Below are positions 62,829 to 64,000 of a stretch of 64,000 nt of DNA, piece after piece. The translations under genes and the position numbers were made by a program. Each line of letters opens with the position of its first letter. Position 1 is the stretch's first letter. This stretch comes from Nostoc sp. TCL26-01 (GTDB lineage Bacteria > Cyanobacteriota > Cyanobacteriia > Cyanobacteriales > Nostocaceae), in the NCBI RefSeq assembly GCF_013393945.1, contig NZ_CP040297.1, positions 3,814,001-3,878,000 of the forward strand, read 5' to 3'. The notes under the pieces were generated by a model. It did not search any database, was not told the DNA's origin, and saw nothing but the letters and a program-made list of their open reading frames with translations.

Positions 62829-63569
62829 ATGTTAAACTTCGATCTGCCAAGGTACTTACCCTCAGCTGAAGAACTACCCGATTCTGATGAAACGCCTGTG
62901 GATAATGAACTACAAGAACTGATACCAGGGTTGCTAAAAGCCATGCTGTTGCTACTTTGGGAAGAACGTATGGACTGGTTCTTCGGAGTAGACATGGGTA
63001 TTTATTATCATCCAGATAAACCAGCGATTGTCCCAGATGGGTTTTTAAGCCTGGGTGTAGAACGGTTTTATGATGAGGAACTGCGTCCCAGTTATGTGCT
63101 GTGGGATGAAAATGTTTTACCAATTTTGGTGTTAGAGGTGGTTTCTCAAAACTACCGTAAAGAATACAGTGATAAATTGCATGACTACGAAGCTTTAGGT
63201 GTACTATATTACGTTATTTATTCCTCTCGTCGTCGTCGCAAGCCCCATCTAGAAGTACATAAATTAGTTAATGGTAAATACGAATTGCAATCAGGAAACC
63301 CAGTGTGGCTACCGGAAGTAGGTTTGGGAATTGGTTGCGAACGTGGTAATTATTGTGGCGTAACACGTGAGTGGATGTATTGGTACGATGAGCTAGGAAA
63401 GCGATACCTTACACCCCAAGAACAAGTCCAACAAGCACAACAACAAGCTAAACTCGCAGAACAACGCGCCCAACAAGAAGCTCAACGCGCCCAACAAGCG
63501 GCTCAACGCGCCCAACAATTAGCGGAACAACTAAGAGCTTTAGGAGTAGATCCAGATCAGCTGAGTTGA
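62829..63569 (+). CDS. Uma2 family (DUF820) protein with coiled-coil tail
   Basis: From ATG 62829, ten bases after GAGG, the protein has 246 residues; TTG 62814 is an alternative. The nuclease-like core has IVPDGFLSLGVERFYDEEL, LPILVLEVVSQNYRKEYSDK and LHDYEALGVLYYVIY, where Asp, Glu-Val and Lys occupy the PD-(D/E)XK positions. The last 50 residues are a Gln/Ala-rich coiled coil (repeats of AQRAQQ) ending LRALGVDPDQLS, common in cyanobacterial members. It is not closely related to the tandem pair at 37001-38203. Confidence 0.88.
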   Translation: MLNFDLPRYLPSAEELPDSDETPVDNELQELIPGLLKAMLLLLWEERMDWFFGVDMGIYYHPDKPAIVPDGFLSLGVERFYDEELRPSYVLWDENVLPILVLEVVSQNYRKEYSDKLHDYEALGVLYYVIYSSRRRRKPHLEVHKLVNGKYELQSGNPVWLPEVGLGIGCERGNYCGVTREWMYWYDELGKRYLTPQEQVQQAQQQAKLAEQRAQQEAQRAQQAAQRAQQLAEQLRALGVDPDQLS

Positions 63570-63639
63570 GAATAGATGACACCACCCACCTTGGTGATGA
63601 AGTTTACCGCCGCTTTCAGTGAATAGCGACTATGGGCAA

Positions 63640-63694
63640 AAAAGCCTTAACTATCTATGTTTAGACTTGCAAACACACACAGTTAAGGCTTTTT
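63640..63694. terminator. Bidirectional terminator between convergent genes
   Basis: AAAAAGCCTTAACT and AGTTAAGGCTTTTT form a perfect 14-bp stem around a loop of about 27 nt. The A/T runs on the flanks make it usable from both the Uma2 gene and the peptidoglycan-binding gene. Confidence 0.8.
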
Positions 63695-63711
63695 AGTCAT
63701 AGAAACTATTT

Positions 63712-64000
63712 TTACCCTCTAAATAAAGCACTACGAGTTTCTGGGCCGACTACGCCATCTACACGCAAGCCATTATTTGCTTGAAATTCTCTGACTCGGC
63801 GGACAGTCACAGAACCGAAATATCCTGTAGGTTCAACACCTAACGCTCTCTGCACATCGGAAACTGCTTGACCACGAGAACCAAAGCTGAGACTCACAGG
63901 CCCCCCAGTCGGCGGTCTGCTACCACCTAACAAGGCATTGCGAGTTTGAGTACCCACGACCCCATCTACACGCAAACCATTGTTAGACTGAAACTCTCTA
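63712..64000 (-). CDS. Partial peptidoglycan-binding domain protein
   Basis: The frame is open to the window end, so the N-terminus is missing; the visible part is 95 residues. It holds the end of one PG_binding_1 repeat (REFQSNNGLRVDGVVGTQTR) and one complete repeat (RGQAVSDVQRALGV, YFGSVTVRRVREFQANNGLR, VDGVVGPETRSALF). A Gly/Pro linker (GGSRPPTGGPVS) joins them. Such repeats bind cell wall glycan and usually accompany a hydrolase or anchor an exported protein; any catalytic part would lie upstream, outside the window. Confidence 0.88.
   Translation of the reverse strand, partial: REFQSNNGLRVDGVVGTQTRNALLGGSRPPTGGPVSLSFGSRGQAVSDVQRALGVEPTGYFGSVTVRRVREFQANNGLRVDGVVGPETRSALFRG

Overview
The window looks like chromosomal DNA of a filamentous, heterocyst-type cyanobacterium of the Nostoc/Anabaena group. 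This is inferred from gene content and repeats, not from a database match. It carries chlI (chlorophyll), heme oxygenase (bilins), a cytochrome c6-like protein, a CIRCE-controlled cpn60-type groEL, a Nif11-like protein and an apparent hormogonium-polysaccharide cluster. The octamer GCGATCGC (HIP1) is very frequent inside genes and between them. Spacers are full of short tandem heptamer/octamer repeats (STRRs) and small palindromic dispersed repeats, as is typical of Nostocaceae.

Layout. 1-6925: end of a secreted protein gene, a lone cNMP-binding protein, a UPF0182 membrane protein, a hydroxylase-SDR fusion, then a long spacer with a terminator, a small MITE-like element, STRRs and a 34-codon membrane ORF. 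6926-13814: cysH, an SbcD-like nuclease, two small proteins, a response-regulator pseudogene split by a second MITE copy, a GNAT acetyltransferase, an SRPBCC protein and a Nif11-like protein. 14059-17647: rtcA, small membrane proteins, a coiled-coil protein and a cytochrome c6-like protein. 17676-25933: aldo/keto reductase, three glycosyltransferases, a three-gene membrane/lipoprotein/FHA unit and an FtsW/RodA protein. 26228-31192: toxin-antitoxin genes around chlI and cysK, one of them frameshifted.

31479-36935: a small membrane protein followed by two dynamin-like GTPases, the second ending in a DnaJ domain; this is the most striking gene group. 37001-38932: tandem Uma2 nucleases and a 1-Cys peroxiredoxin. 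39298-43397: a lipoprotein combining a solute-binding domain with a VWA domain, a membrane coiled-coil protein, a second orphan solute-binding protein and a BamE-like protein, with no transporter subunits. 44065-50675: five minus-strand genes for exopolysaccharide (polymerase/ligase, acyltransferase, three glycosyltransferases), matching the hpsL-P type locus. 51344-62482: housekeeping genes glmM, ho1, groEL, a WecA-like transferase, fabG, thioredoxin, prmA and serA, plus a DUF433 gene frameshifted at a perfect 20-bp palindrome and an HNH nuclease remnant. 62829-64000: a Uma2 protein with a coiled-coil tail and a partial peptidoglycan-binding protein.

No rRNA, tRNA, CRISPR array, transposase or prophage was recognised. 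Candidates for less-described biology are the GTPase/J-domain pair and the VWA/solute-binding gene group. The repeats are also notable: they have disrupted genes and supplied stop codons for several others.
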